Assembly (NCBI RefSeq): GCF_037975245.1
Contig: NC_092566.1
Coordinates: forward strand, 16,535,001 to 16,595,000
DNA from: Apostichopus japonicus
Lineage: Eukaryota; Echinodermata; Holothuroidea; Aspidochirotida; Stichopodidae
Direction of reading: 5' to 3'
Length of the DNA stretch: 60,000 nt
The translations under genes and the position numbers were made by a program. The notes below the pieces were generated by a model. That model was not told the DNA's origin. It worked only from the letters and a program-made list of their open reading frames with translations, and searched no databases. This document shows positions 1-13,200 of the stretch, piece by piece (the stretch's first letter is position 1; each line of letters starts with the position of its first letter).

Positions 1-1162
1 AAAAAAGTATAACGCATGGTTCTATCATCATAGCGTGCAATAGAGCGGATTTTGCATGCAATCGACGAGCAATTCACCAATCAAATGGCCGGAATATAAT
101 TAGGTGTTGTATAATAAGTATTATTTATATAGCGCAAAATCAGCAGAGCTGCTCAAACAAATGTAAAACCTAAAACAAATAGTAACAAAAACCAAAATAT
201 TAAATATATAGAACCAATAAGGCAAAAAATGTAAAAGCCAAAAGCAACATTATAAAAAACACACCAGTACTAAACGATACTTAAAACTAAAACGCATATA
301 GTCCAAAACAATTTTAGAAGTATGTAAAATAGTAAAATAGATTAAATCATAGTCAATGTTTTAATATAAATAAGTATGAGAAACTATAGTACAGTAAGAC
401 AATTATTGTAAAAACCTATAACAGATAGTAATAAACACCCAATACAAAATGATAAAAAATAGAACCCTAAACGTAGTAAAATAAATAAAAAATACATTTA
501 AAAAAAAATGTTAAGAATTAAGTAATAAATAATATATATATATTAATGGTAATATTTAAGTTATAAATAATATAAATATTTACATAACCTGAAACGGACA
601 TTACGAGTATTCATAAACGAATAAGTATACATAAAATCAACGTAAAATCATATAAAAAGTCAAGATATTAGTATTCAAGTACTCCATATTTGGTCGACGT
701 TATTTTGTCTCCTTCCTGAGTTCATCTTGTAGGTTACATATATTATTTCTGGACCTATACAGAAATTCATCAAGTTTAAGACCACACAAAGACAATGTAG
801 AATACTGTATTATAAGATATGTAACACTTCTTTTGTCATGCCTAATGAATGATCTAATGTCATAATGCATATCTTACATGATTAAGCTACTAAACCATTT
901 AAAGAACAGCACATTTATGGATACAGTCAGTTTCACCAACGAAAATGGATAGATCCATTTTTCAGACATGGTATTTATTACCATTGACTGTACTTGATTG
1001 AGACCAATACATGTCTAAAGTAGATGGTATATATGGTTCTATTTAAATTGATTTTAGTTTAAAAAACAAAACAACGTGACCCGACGATTCGAACCAGTAA
1101 GTTTTCCGAAACATATCAAGTGATTTGGATCAGCCTACGGCTGACTTGCGGTCAATAGTTAC
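1..1162. other. Intron 3' of exon 67, no gene seen
   Basis: A/T-rich sequence left of the last visible exon. Exon 67 ends in the middle of cadherin repeat 29 at a GTAACT donor, so the gene must continue beyond position 1. I found no exon with a DxNDN linker or membrane segment here and no recognisable repeat family. Confidence 0.6.
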
Positions 1163-1298
1163 CTGGACGACGGTGCCAACTTCAAGCCCTGTTTCCTTAT
1201 CCACTGCTTCGATATCCAGTTGGAAGAAGCCGTCCAGGTCACTTTCTACAAATCTTGTGTTTGTCCTGATTGTTCCAGTGTCTTCGTCGATGTAAAAA
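1163..1298 (-). CDS. Exon 67: cadherin repeat 29, middle part
   Basis: Reads [12 protein letters not shown] then [14 protein letters not shown], the strand C-to-F part of a cadherin repeat. The acceptor follows a pyrimidine tract (CTTCACAG) and the donor is GTAACT. It begins with one base of a codon split with exon 66 and ends in phase 0. The final G-strand and calcium linker must lie on an exon outside the window. Confidence 0.85.
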
Positions 1299-4200
1299 CT
1301 GTGAAGACAGAAAAGAAAGAAAGAAAAAATTGCGAGTAAGATATTTATTTTCTGTACTCTCAAGGAATTAAATCAATGCAGTTTGCACTGCCGGTAATAT
1401 GGTTACACTCACTAACTTTCAACTGTATTTGTACTGTAATGGGCTCAGATGCACGATTAGACCGTTGCCATGGTGCTCGATCGAAAACTGTCAAATGCCT
1501 GAAATAGGTTGTACGGAGGAAGCAGTCACCCGAGTGTATGCGTCGATGACAACGTTAAAGGCCAAGACTTGATATGTCTGTAGAAGTTTCCATTTTGCAT
1601 CATCACAAAATAACGGCTGATTTAAAATTGGTTAAGGTGCTGGCTCCCAACCATTGATTTTAAATTGGTTTATGTGATGGCTCCCAACCATTGAGACTTT
1701 AATGCTTCTATAGTATGCACTTCTGTCTTTCATTAGAATACTCCTGTCTCACTATGAAATTCATAAGCAAAGTCCAAGCTAAAGGGAACGTTTGTGTATT
1801 GTAAAGTAACAGGGCCTGGAAAGCAGTTTCAATCCTAGCAGGACCCTCTTTCAAATTAAAGCAAACTGAAACTGAGAAACATAAAGGACAGTGCTATTAA
1901 AACTAGACAGATGAACAGACAACTAAAATTGGCCCAATGAACAATGGATGTAGATGTACTCTTTATAATGCTCTAATGCATATTAATCATAATTTACTAG
2001 CATGGGGGAAATGCTTGTAGTTAATCATTTGAATAACTTGGCATTATCGCATGGTAAGGAATAATAATAACGTTCATTTCACTGCCTATATTGTTCCACT
2101 CTTTATTAATGCTAATATCTTAGCCGTCCGTGAGCTTGTCAAGTATCAGTTGGGCATCTTCATGTTTAAATTTCACAATGGCCTTCTACCCCCCACCCTC
2201 CCCCTCCCCCCCACCCCAGCTCTCAGTTCAATCTTTACCTACAACAATGCTTTATATAGTTATAATACCGGCTGCAGAAGGAATTTTCCTGTTCCCAACT
2301 CTCGAATGATAGTCGGTCAAAACTCACATTCGCACGTGTGGTGCAACCCTATGGAATCCACTACCCAGAGAAATCACAAGTAAGATAAAAACAGACTGAG
2401 CGAAGGAGATGAAACCGAGCGAGTTGCAAGAAGTTACTTTCACGTGATTGGGATACTCACATTCCACTTGCTGTTCGTGGATCACCGCCCTGATTTGATA
2501 TGAAGACCGCCCTTGTGATCCGGTACATGATGTTCCCAACCGAGTTAGTGTCTGGGTCGTTCACACTCACCGTTATAACGGCAGAATCCACGGGGGCATC
2601 TCGAGGAACTCCTGCAAATAAAACAGAAGATCGTAGGAAACCAAGTTTTGCAGACTCTTCACAAGTATGGTCATCATATCTATCTATGTATTTCATATTC
2701 TCCCCATCCTCCCATCCACAATTAAAGAAACCCTAGCATAGGAGAGAGACAACCTTGTGATTATTGGGAGCTTAAAGAGAGACAGATCTTAATATCAATC
2801 TATAAAAATTATTTACAAGTCTTACAAATAATCTATGGCAACTGTCTCACAATCATCACAAAGTAACTGAATTTTGTAGTCCTTCTTCTTGTTTTGATTC
2901 TTCTGAATAACTTATGTAAAAAATTTGGAATAAGCTAAGAAAGCTAATATTTCATATAGTAGTATCAAACTTTGTGCAGTTAATGACAATGACAATTAAG
3001 GCACTGAAGGCTTACAAATAAAACCTCACAGTAGCTGGAAGATATTGTCATGAAAATTGGCAATGATACAAGGAAAATGGCACACAATCTATTATAAATT
3101 ATTTGTTAAGGAAATATCCAAATGAAAATGCATGCACCAAAAAGATAAAATTACTCATTTCCTTGCATATATATCCTTCACAAACAAAGAACATTCCTTA
3201 ATCGATATTTGCATGTAAAAGGTGCTGATAACTGGGTGTCAGCATATGAATATGCAAACAATCTGAAACCACCAATCAGAGATCAGTAAATGTACCTGTC
3301 ACAATGAGCTGGTCGAGGAACATGTGTGGGTTGTCGTTGATATCTGTCACAGATATAAAGACTTCTTTCAACGTTCTATCCGTGCTGACATCGTAAGGGC
3401 CACCGCTGGGTACAAAGTTAACGTCGTTGGTTGCCTTGACAACAATAGTGTGCGTTGGCTGGTTCTCAAAATCTAGAGTCCCCACTACAATGATTTCGCC
3501 CGTCGTGGGATTGACCTCGAATAAGCCGTCATCGTTACCAGCTGTGCATCATTTAAAAAAAAAAAATTAAAAAAAATTAAGTGATTGAGCTAACTCCCAG
3601 GTAATTAGTTTCAGATAATAAACTTATGACAAAAAAACGGAATTTGAGGATTCACATGGTTCATACTGTGAAGTAATATATGTGTAAAAGTAAGTTTGCC
3701 TGACGTTTCGATCCTAGCAGGATCTTCTTCAAAGGCTAAATGTAAAGTAACAGTAACAGAAGGGACAAAAACACACCCAGAATACAGACAGGTTAATTAG
3801 CATGGTGAACACAAAGAGATAGATGTAAGGGGATTAGTAGACAAGGGATGGAGAGATGAAAGAAAGAAACCAACAGGGGAAGAGAAGAGGTAGGAGATAA
3901 ACAGTGGAGGGACAAAGAGAGGATTAAGGGAAGGGAAAGGGAATAAACTGGAGAAGGAAAAAGACAGAAAGGTGTGGATATATAAGTAATATATATGTTA
4001 CAGCTGAATTGACAGCAGTTGTGATGATGGCAAAATATTATAACAGACTTGAAAGACTAGTAACAACAAATATTTTTTCATATATGTTAAGTACCTGTGG
4101 TGTTACCAATAAAGATAGTAGATTTAAAGACTCAAATAACAGACTTACAGACTATGAAGTAGTATATGGTGGAGTTTATGTCTGGATCTGCAGCTCTTGT

Positions 4201-7200
4201 AATGTTGACAATATATCATAACAGACTTAAAGACTCAAATAACAGACTTAAAGACTATAAAGTAGTATATGGTGGAGTTGATGTCTGGATCAACAGCTCT
4301 TGTAAGTTGAAGATATAACATAACAGGTTTTGTAAGTTGACGATATAACAAAACAGACTTAAAGACTCAAATAACAAACTTACAGACTATAAAGTAGTAT
4401 ATGGTGGAGTTGATATCTTGTCCAACAGCTCTTGTAAGTTGATGATATAACAAAACAGACTTAAAGACTCAAATAACAAACTTACAGACTATAAAATAGT
4501 ATATGGTGGAGTTGAGGTCTAGATCTACGGCTCTTGTGACATTGGCAAGAACTGTTGGTGTTGCAATTCCTTCAGGAACTGGAGGCAAATTTTGCTTGAC
4601 TGGAGTTCCATCCTAAACGTAAAACAAGAAATTAAAGCCCTTAGGAAATATGTCTATGTTAACATGCTTAAAATGCAATTAATCAGGGTTTAAATGAAAA
4701 TGTGCTTGTTGTGTATTTATCTCTTTGTGTTGTCTCACACACAAAAGTTGTTTCATTCACATAGCAGGCAAAAATTGTCTTTTTCTTTTGCATTTACTAA
4801 AAATGGAGGCAAGAATGTTACCTGAATAAGAACAAGTGCAGACATAAACCCTGATGATGTTATCAATGCTCACAAAGAAAGCGCAAGGAAATTTGGATTC
4901 ACATATTCTTGTGCGACAAATTTTACGGCACAAATAATATTACTGTACATATAATATTACAGCACATGTAATATTACTGTACATATAATATTACTGTACA
5001 TATAATATTACGGTACTTCCAATTACTGTACATACACTATTAAAGTACATATTATATTACGGTACATGTAATATTACAGCACATGTAATATTACTGTACA
5101 TATAATATTACGGTACATGTAATATTACAGTACATATAATATTTATGTTATACGGTACAAACAATATTACTGTACATATTGTATTACGGTACATGTAATA
5201 TTACGGTATAAACAATATTACAATACATATAATATTACTCTACATATAATATTACTGTACATATTATATTACGGTACTTCCAATTACTGTACATATTATA
5301 TTACGGTACATATTATATTAAGGTACTTCCAATTACTCTACATATTATATTACGGTACATATTATATTACGGTACACGTAATATTACGGTACATAATATT
5401 ACTGTACATATAATATTAAGGTACACGTAATATTACGGAACATACAATATTATTGTACATATATTTTACTGTACATATTATATTAGAGTACATATAATAT
5501 TAAGGTACACGTAATATTACGGTACATACACCATTACAGTACATATACCATTACAGTACATATAATATTAAGGTACAAATATAATATTACGGTACATACC
5601 GGATCTGTAGGGAATTCCGGATCAGTATCAGCCTTGTCTGTGACCTCTATGATGATTTGAAGAGGAGTTCTCCTCGGTGGTTGTCCTTGATCACTTGCCA
5701 ACACTACCAACTATCAAAGAGAAACAAACAGACCAAGAAATGAGAGAAGACCAACATGCCACATTTTTTTTTGCCACATTTCATTGCCACAGTATTCAAT
5801 TCAGTTCATTTCAAATTCATTTGTTTTTAGAACTGACAAGTACAAATACAATAAACACAATACATAACAATGTGTATACAATCAAGTGTGGTAGGAAGTC
5901 TTCTATACCAAAAAGAAACAAAAGAAAAATTTTAAAAGTTACCTATTGACAGTTTTGTTCACAATTACATTAATTTAATAACATATTGAGTTTTGCATCC
6001 TCTCCCTGCCATTTCCAAAACAATTATGAAAAAGTAATGGAGAAACATATCAAATGAAACAAAGTGGGAATTGTTGACAGCTGTAATTATTTTTTAAAAC
6101 GAGGGGAGGGGCTGAGAGAGGGAGAGTGACACCAAGAGGGAAGTATCATAACAGTCACATTAAAAAATAGTTATTACGTTTATTCTTCCTTTCACTTTTG
6201 ACATTTTAAACAGACACTCAGTGAGTTTGAAATAGCAGGATAACGCATTATTGCTTGAACATCGAGCTTCTGAACTGTAAGTTGCTTATGGTTTTACGGT
6301 CGATTTTCTTTGACAGAATATTAAATTTCTCTTGCGAAATAAAATCTGCTCACAGTGTATGTGGACTGGGCCTCTCTATCCGCTGTGAAGTTGGCGAATA
6401 ATTTTCCAGTGGTTCTGTTCAGGGTGAAAAGACGGTAGTCCCCGTTTCCGGTCTCAGACGTGAAGAATTCGTAGACGATTTCACCGTTGTTTCCGAGGTC
6501 TCGATCGGTGGCGTTGAGGCAGACCAGGAAATATCCAGGAGGTTCATTCTGAAGGAGAAAGAGAGATAGATGTTTAGGCCAATTTTACATCAAAGTTATA
6601 AAGGACATATTTCCTTGAAAGGCTTGAAAACCAGTTCACAATTTTATGAAAGTTTTAACAGACGGTAACTGGAAATAATCAATTTTGCTGCCATTTCCTT
6701 AGGCTGTCCCCTAAATTGTCAAAACACCACTAGGGTTTAAAATTTGTGACTCACAGAGTATGATTAACAATGTCCCAAACGGCTACCGTAAGGTCAACCA
6801 AGTCCTGTGCAGCTTACACAGTGGCCATGCCAAACTATGAACAAGCGGCTAAACAGACGTAATACCAAACACTACTTTGCTTTGCTGGGATTTATGATAC
6901 AATCTTCTAGATAATTGCTTATCCTTCAGTTAAATTCTATTTTTGTTTGTTAATCTGGAATCAGCCAGAAATTATTGATGCTGCTTTTGTTTAGAACAGA
7001 CATTTTTAGCCAAAGAAGTTCAAATACAAATAAATTAAGAGTCATATCTCAGGGCAGGATAGAAGAGGGAGTTTACCTCTGGAAGTTCAAATACTTCTCC
7101 CGGTCTTGGAACAAGGAAAATAGGTGCCCTGTCATTGTCGTCTCCCACCGTTATGACGACCGTCTGGTTAGATGATCGTGAAGGGTTGCCCATATCAAAG

Positions 7201-10200
7201 GCCTCCACCACCAGTTGGAATTCGAAGACCGGATCACGAAGGGAAGAGATTGGTCTGATTAAGGTCAGGAGACCGTTTGTCTCTCCGATGCTGAAAAGAC
7301 CTGACGAAGAAACAAAACGCAATGAAGCAATGCAATGTTATAGACCTGACACACTTTGACGGTAATTATTCCGGGTAAATCTTGGGTGCATTGTACGGAG
7401 ATATAGATGTCGCGTACTTGAATTATAAATATTGGTGTAGCTTAAAGATGAACGATAGTGATTTTTCAGCATCGACGAAAAAATACGATTTTATTCAAGA
7501 GTATTCTAGTTGGTTTCCATATTACACATGTGAAAATTCAAGTCAATCCGATGTTGGGAAAGGCTTAAAAAAAATCCCTAAACTCGTTGATTTTTTAAAC
7601 AAAATTTGGGCTTTTCGCGAACAGCGATATGATGATCACGTGATCTACAGTGACATGTGACGTCATTATGATGATAACAAAGTGAGCTCGGCGTGGTGTA
7701 CTTCAGCAGTGTGCACTTAGTGTGTAAGTTTAGTTGCAACCTACTCTATATTGGACTCGACAAACAACCTAAACAAGAGAGGAGATTTGATACACTGCGT
7801 GAGACATTTAACGGTCTAATTTTAGTAAGGTGTTATTGTTCCTGCTTTTTCTTGTCGTTTTAGTGAAGCCGACTGCCCCAATGTAAATTACGGAATAATC
7901 GGTCATAGAGCCATCTCGGGCCCAATTGAAATTTGCGTGTGGCAAGGTCACTAAAGTAAAAAAAGTTTGAAGATTGATGCTTTTATGCCGCATTATTTAT
8001 ATATATCCCGATAAATGCAACAGTTAGTGTTGGAACTGGAAGACATGTCAGACGTGAACAACCTAATGCATGGGCGGCGATCTGGGGGGGGGGGACGGGG
8101 GGGACATGTCCCCCCAATATTTTAAATGGGGGGATATAGTATCTAATATCCCCCCCAATATTCGGTGGCATAGTTTTTTTTAAGCATATGTTTTGTATTT
8201 TTTTATGATATCGCTAGTCATTTCAAAATAGAAAATGCTTAGATGCAACTAAAAAAGGCCTGGGAAGTGCCATTTCCAGCGATCTGGGAGGCATTTTCGG
8301 CGAAAATGTTCTTTGGCGCCTCGCGCCAAGCTATGGTGGCGCTACAATTAGAAAGTCTGGGTACAAGCTTTGCCCCTCCCTTGGCAAATTCCTCGCAAGG
8401 CGCCTGTCTAACCGTGTCACAATGTGTTACTACAGTGGCGTAGGAAGATACTTTTGAGTGGGGGGGCTGAAGACTGATGGCCGGCCTGGGGGAGGGGTCT
8501 AAGGGGAGGGGTGTCCCCCTCCCCTTTGGATTTTTTTTACATTTCCAGGTGGCTTCAGATGCAATTTGGTGCAATATAGCATACTTCAACACCCACTCCA
8601 TTTTGTAAACTTAATTTTGTATTTTCACCTGGCCTTAGATGCAATTTGGTGCTCCAAATGAGATTTTTTTTCTCATTTGGAAATGAAAAAGGGGTTTTCT
8701 GACTTGCGAAGCGGGGGGGCGGAATGATACTTCCGCCCCTCCACATTTTTCACTGGGGGGCTGGCGCCCCCCAGCCCCCCCGGTTTCTACGCCCTTGTGT
8801 TACTATATATTTGTTACATATATGGTTAGTAGTTTTTACCTTTTTTTTCTCGAAATGAATAGCTAGACAGACTGCATCCGTAATGAAATTTGGTTTGCAT
8901 CTTGTGTATGAGTGTTTGTACGTACAATCATATATATGATCCACATCGATATGGGTTCACTGGGTTTCCATTTGGCCTGTTTCCTACAAGATTTCTAACC
9001 GCAGGTGCGTAGCCAAGGGAGGGGGGGTGAAGGGTGGAGACCGCCCTCCCCCTCGAGCATATTTTTGGGGTATTTTCTATGATATCGAAGTTTTATAGTA
9101 GCCGTGATAAGAGGTTTTAATATTTGTACACCAATAATTTAACTGTGTCTGAATTTTCGAAAATTCCTTGACCAACATTCTTCATCATACTTCCCTCTAC
9201 TCGTGCAATTTCAACCGGTCTATTAGGGGTTGAGGGGGGGGGTTCTATATTGGTTGCCCACAGATAAAATTTTGTGCAACATTATGGGTATGTTTTGAAG
9301 TGAATTTATTATTCAAATTCTAAACAAATAATGGGCTTAAAACCTGGAAAAATTGGTATTGTGGGGCGTTACGTAGAATTACCTACAAAAGCAATGATCC
9401 ACAGGAGATCTGCAATGAGGTCGAACTTGGTGTGACTGGTGACAATCTTGACAAAAAGGTTATGAATGAAAAAACAAACTATTAGGAAAAACTTGGTTCT
9501 CAGGCAAAAGTGTACATCTGGTTGGTCATTTTCAAGCCCGAGAAGTGCCATTTCCGGTGATCTGGGGGGCTATCAAAACCAGAAATTTTCTTGTACGCTG
9601 CGCGCCAACCAATGGTGGCGCTCTGCTTTGATAGTAATTCGCCTGCATCCAAGCAAATGCCCCCCCCCAATATTTGAAACAGACCGCCACCCCTGACCTA
9701 ATGACTATGTGAGGAGAGAATCCACGTGCAAATTTCAATTGGGGCATGGACGTCGCTTAGGCAGAGTTTTTTTGGGCAGAGATGACATTGTGTTCATACC
9801 CTCCAAACCACTTTAAATGTAATACGAATAGGAAATGTGTGTATGCTCGAGCGAAACAAAACATCGTGTAAGTATTACTTACGGTAGCGCACACGGTCAC
9901 TTATGTTTGCACAGTGTCAAAGTACCGTTTGCGGACCTACATGAAGTTGGGCTAGAATACGATTCCTCCTGAAGCCCAAACCACGAGGCATGCATGTGAA
10001 TAAACGCAATAGGCATTGCATGTAGTGAGAAAATTGTTCGAGCTAGACTAACTACTCGATTGAGTTCAAATGCGGTTGTATTTCAAGCTCAATGAAACCT
10101 TTCTGTTGGATTTAATGACGCACGGAACAAGGAACGTTTATGTTTTACATTAGGCCTAGTGCATACAAGCGAATCTACTTTGTTTAGACCTTTGGATTGT

Positions 10201-13200
10201 CTTTCGGATGTTATACTAAACTACGTTTGAGACTATCATCACTATTGTTATTGTGCCAGTTTGACTGGTAAGTGAGCACATTCATACATCACTCTGTATA
10301 AAACCGGCCAAAAAACGTGATCATTGAGATTTACGTTACTTTGGGTCAGCGTGCGAGTTACCTCTTCAGATATTGGGAAATCGTTGCGAAATCGCCGCAA
10401 ATTTCGTAAAAAAAACTTGTAAACACGTGGTGAAGAAATCAAGAAACACCATGATATTCATTATCTATTTATGTCTTGAACATTACGCCGGAAAATAACA
10501 GTTATGCTGACACGAAATGCACGCACAGCTCCGTACTGAACAGTTCACAACAGAAAAGATCATCACAGTGACGTCATTCACTGACCTGAGGGCTGTTCAA
10601 GGTCGTTGCAGCGTTTGCAAATTCCTAAATTACGGAGACGAAAAAACGATGTTTTAATTCCCTCTTTTATAACTTTCCGGTGTGCTATTTGGAAAATTAA
10701 AAAAATATGTTGCTTGGTAACATATAAACTACATTATATATGAAAATGAGAGATTTTTTTTCTGTCACTATCGTTCTACTTTAAAACAAAAATATGATCA
10801 CAGAATAGATCGAAATATGAGCAACAAACACAAGGGAGCAGATGAAATGAATAAAATTAATAGACATTTTAGTATTCAGATCATATTTCAGCCTTGCAGA
10901 CATGTAGCCCTATTCTGTTTTCTAGTATCACAAAGAGAACTATCATAATTCTTTGACGTTTGAAAAATTTCATCTCTGCTTTTACGGGGCAGATCAAGGA
11001 TTTCGTTAAGGCCATGGCACCAAGGTTGTTGAAGCCGACACAAATACGTAAACCCTACAACACTTTACCCTGTGTGATTACGACGAAGGGACACATGACC
11101 ATTAAACCGACCATGGTAGTGTATATTTACCAAAACAAAATAGTATACCATGATGCTACTTACCTAGAGAGTTTCCTTCTATTATTTGATACGATACAAT
11201 CCCATAGGCCCCTGAAGCTATATCCCTGGCATACGTAAACCCTGCTACACTTTAGCTTGTGTGATTACGACGAAGGGACACATGACCATTAAACCGACCC
11301 CGGTAGTGTATATTTACCAATCACAAATAGTATACCATGATGCTACTTACCTAGAGAGTTTCCTTCTATGATACGATACGATACAATCCCATTGACCCCT
11401 GAATCTATATCCGTGGCAAAGATGGCGTCCACCGTTCCAGTCTCCGTCTCCCTAATGTTCTGCGAGTAATCTGTCCTCCCAAATTGTGGGTCGTTGTCGT
11501 TTTTATCCACGATTAAAATCGATACCTAAGATGAAGTTTTGACAAAGATTTGGAAGCTTATTAAACTTTGGGGGTTAGTTTGTAACAAATGGAATAATAC
11601 AATCACACCCTGCCTGGTCATTGTTCACTATTAACTTAATAAAGTTTCCATCTATTTTTCAATTTTTTTTTAACAAATTGAACCATAAAAGAGACTAAAG
11701 TCTACCCAGTGACACTGACATGTGTATTGTGCACAGTTGGAAATGTCAATCAGATTTTTCTTATTTGCCACATTGGTAAAAGTCTATTTCAGAAGGAGAG
11801 AACCATTTGTAATTTTTAAGAATGTATACAAGACACTGCAGACATTTATACAAACTTCGCAGTAATTAAAATCAGGTCGAGCAACCTCTATTATAATCAA
11901 ACTATTTTGATATTTTGAGTAATTTAGAGGTGTACATCTATCAAGGTCAAGGGACTCTGAGTTGTTACGTATGAAATAATAATAATCTTTCACAAAAAAT
12001 GGGAAAATGAGAATTGCCATTTTCCAATCCCCCAGATATGGGAAGATTAGAGAAAAAAATAGGAGAATGGGGCAGGGGGTGTGGGGGAATATCCAACTAA
12101 AAAAAAATAAGTGATATAAAAAAAGTAAAAATAGAAACATTTCAGAAAGTTACATGTCACCTCTGCAAATAAAATAGGCTATTTAAAACTAACTGTTGCA
12201 CTAACAATTAAAGTCATGAAGAGCATAAGCATAAAGAAAATTTATCAAATTATTTCTGGAATAGATGAAGTGGATTTAGTCGTCCTTTCTAACCGAGGCC
12301 AATAGATACGTGCGGCCCATTTTCTGATGCACAATTTTTTTTTAAAAAGTTGAAGAAAAAAACTTCATCAAATTTTGTCAAGAGATTAGCAGATGACAAG
12401 GGGAAGACATGAGTTTGTGATTGTCTGGCAAAAAAGCAAAACCGGCATAACCTGGCAGGTAGGGTCAAAGGTGAATTTAACTCACCACTGAAGTGTCAGT
12501 GATTGGGCCATCTTGAATCCTATGGTTCCTGGCCTCCACGGTCAGTGTGAATCCTTCCTCCACCTCACTGTCGTACGGTCTCGTACTGGTGATGATACCG
12601 GTGGCTGGATCCAGCATCAAGCTACCATCTTCGTTACCAGTCAGTATCGTGTATATGATATCATTATTGCTAAGAGACAGATCATTGTCCAGGGCTTGGA
12701 TTCTCCCTATCTCAAATCCTGATTCAGAGAAGAAGATGAAGGCATGCAACCATTAAGATATTACATAACTAGTTGTAGACTCTTGTATGCTGTGGAATGT
12801 TGAAATTTCTTTTTCAAGTTGGTGCTGATAGAATGTATTGTTTAAGAAAGGTCAATAAGGTATAGCAGACTGTATTATTATTATTATGCAGAAATGTTAA
12901 CTATATGTTAATTTAGGGTAACTTCTTTAAGTTTTTGTATGATTATTTTTCCATCGATTTGATAAATTTTTTCCTTGATTGATCAAACAATTTTTTTTTA
13001 CTGACAAGTTCAGAGTAAATGCTACACAAGAGACAGTCAGTTAGTTTACACAGAAGAAGCGTCAACGTTTATAATGAAATGTTGCTGTTTATAAAACTCG
13101 ACATTGATTCAAGAAGATCCATGATAGGATTCAATTAATCAGCTCGAGACTTGCTCTTGTGAAGTGATGTATCATCCCATTGCAGCCAAAATTACCCGCT

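Larger units (their letters stand above)
7301..11350. other. 4-kb intron rich in transposon relics
   Basis: By far the longest intron in the window. It contains a G/C-rich hairpin region near 8060-8170, a hAT MITE, an approximately 0.7-kb TIR-type element and the 187-bp duplication at its 5' end. The remaining parts, 7301-7980 and 9700-10950, hold a few TGACGTCA sites but no coding exon that I can support. Confidence 0.6.

Noticed and set aside
2051-2383. 110-codon open frame on the plus strand
   Set aside because: Proline-rich from a C tract, no domain and no splice context; it lies in intron and partly exon shadow.
10960-11238. 92-codon plus-strand frame
   Set aside because: It runs through the 187-bp duplication opposite the pseudo-exon; it is a shadow of the repeated cadherin sequence and not a separate gene.
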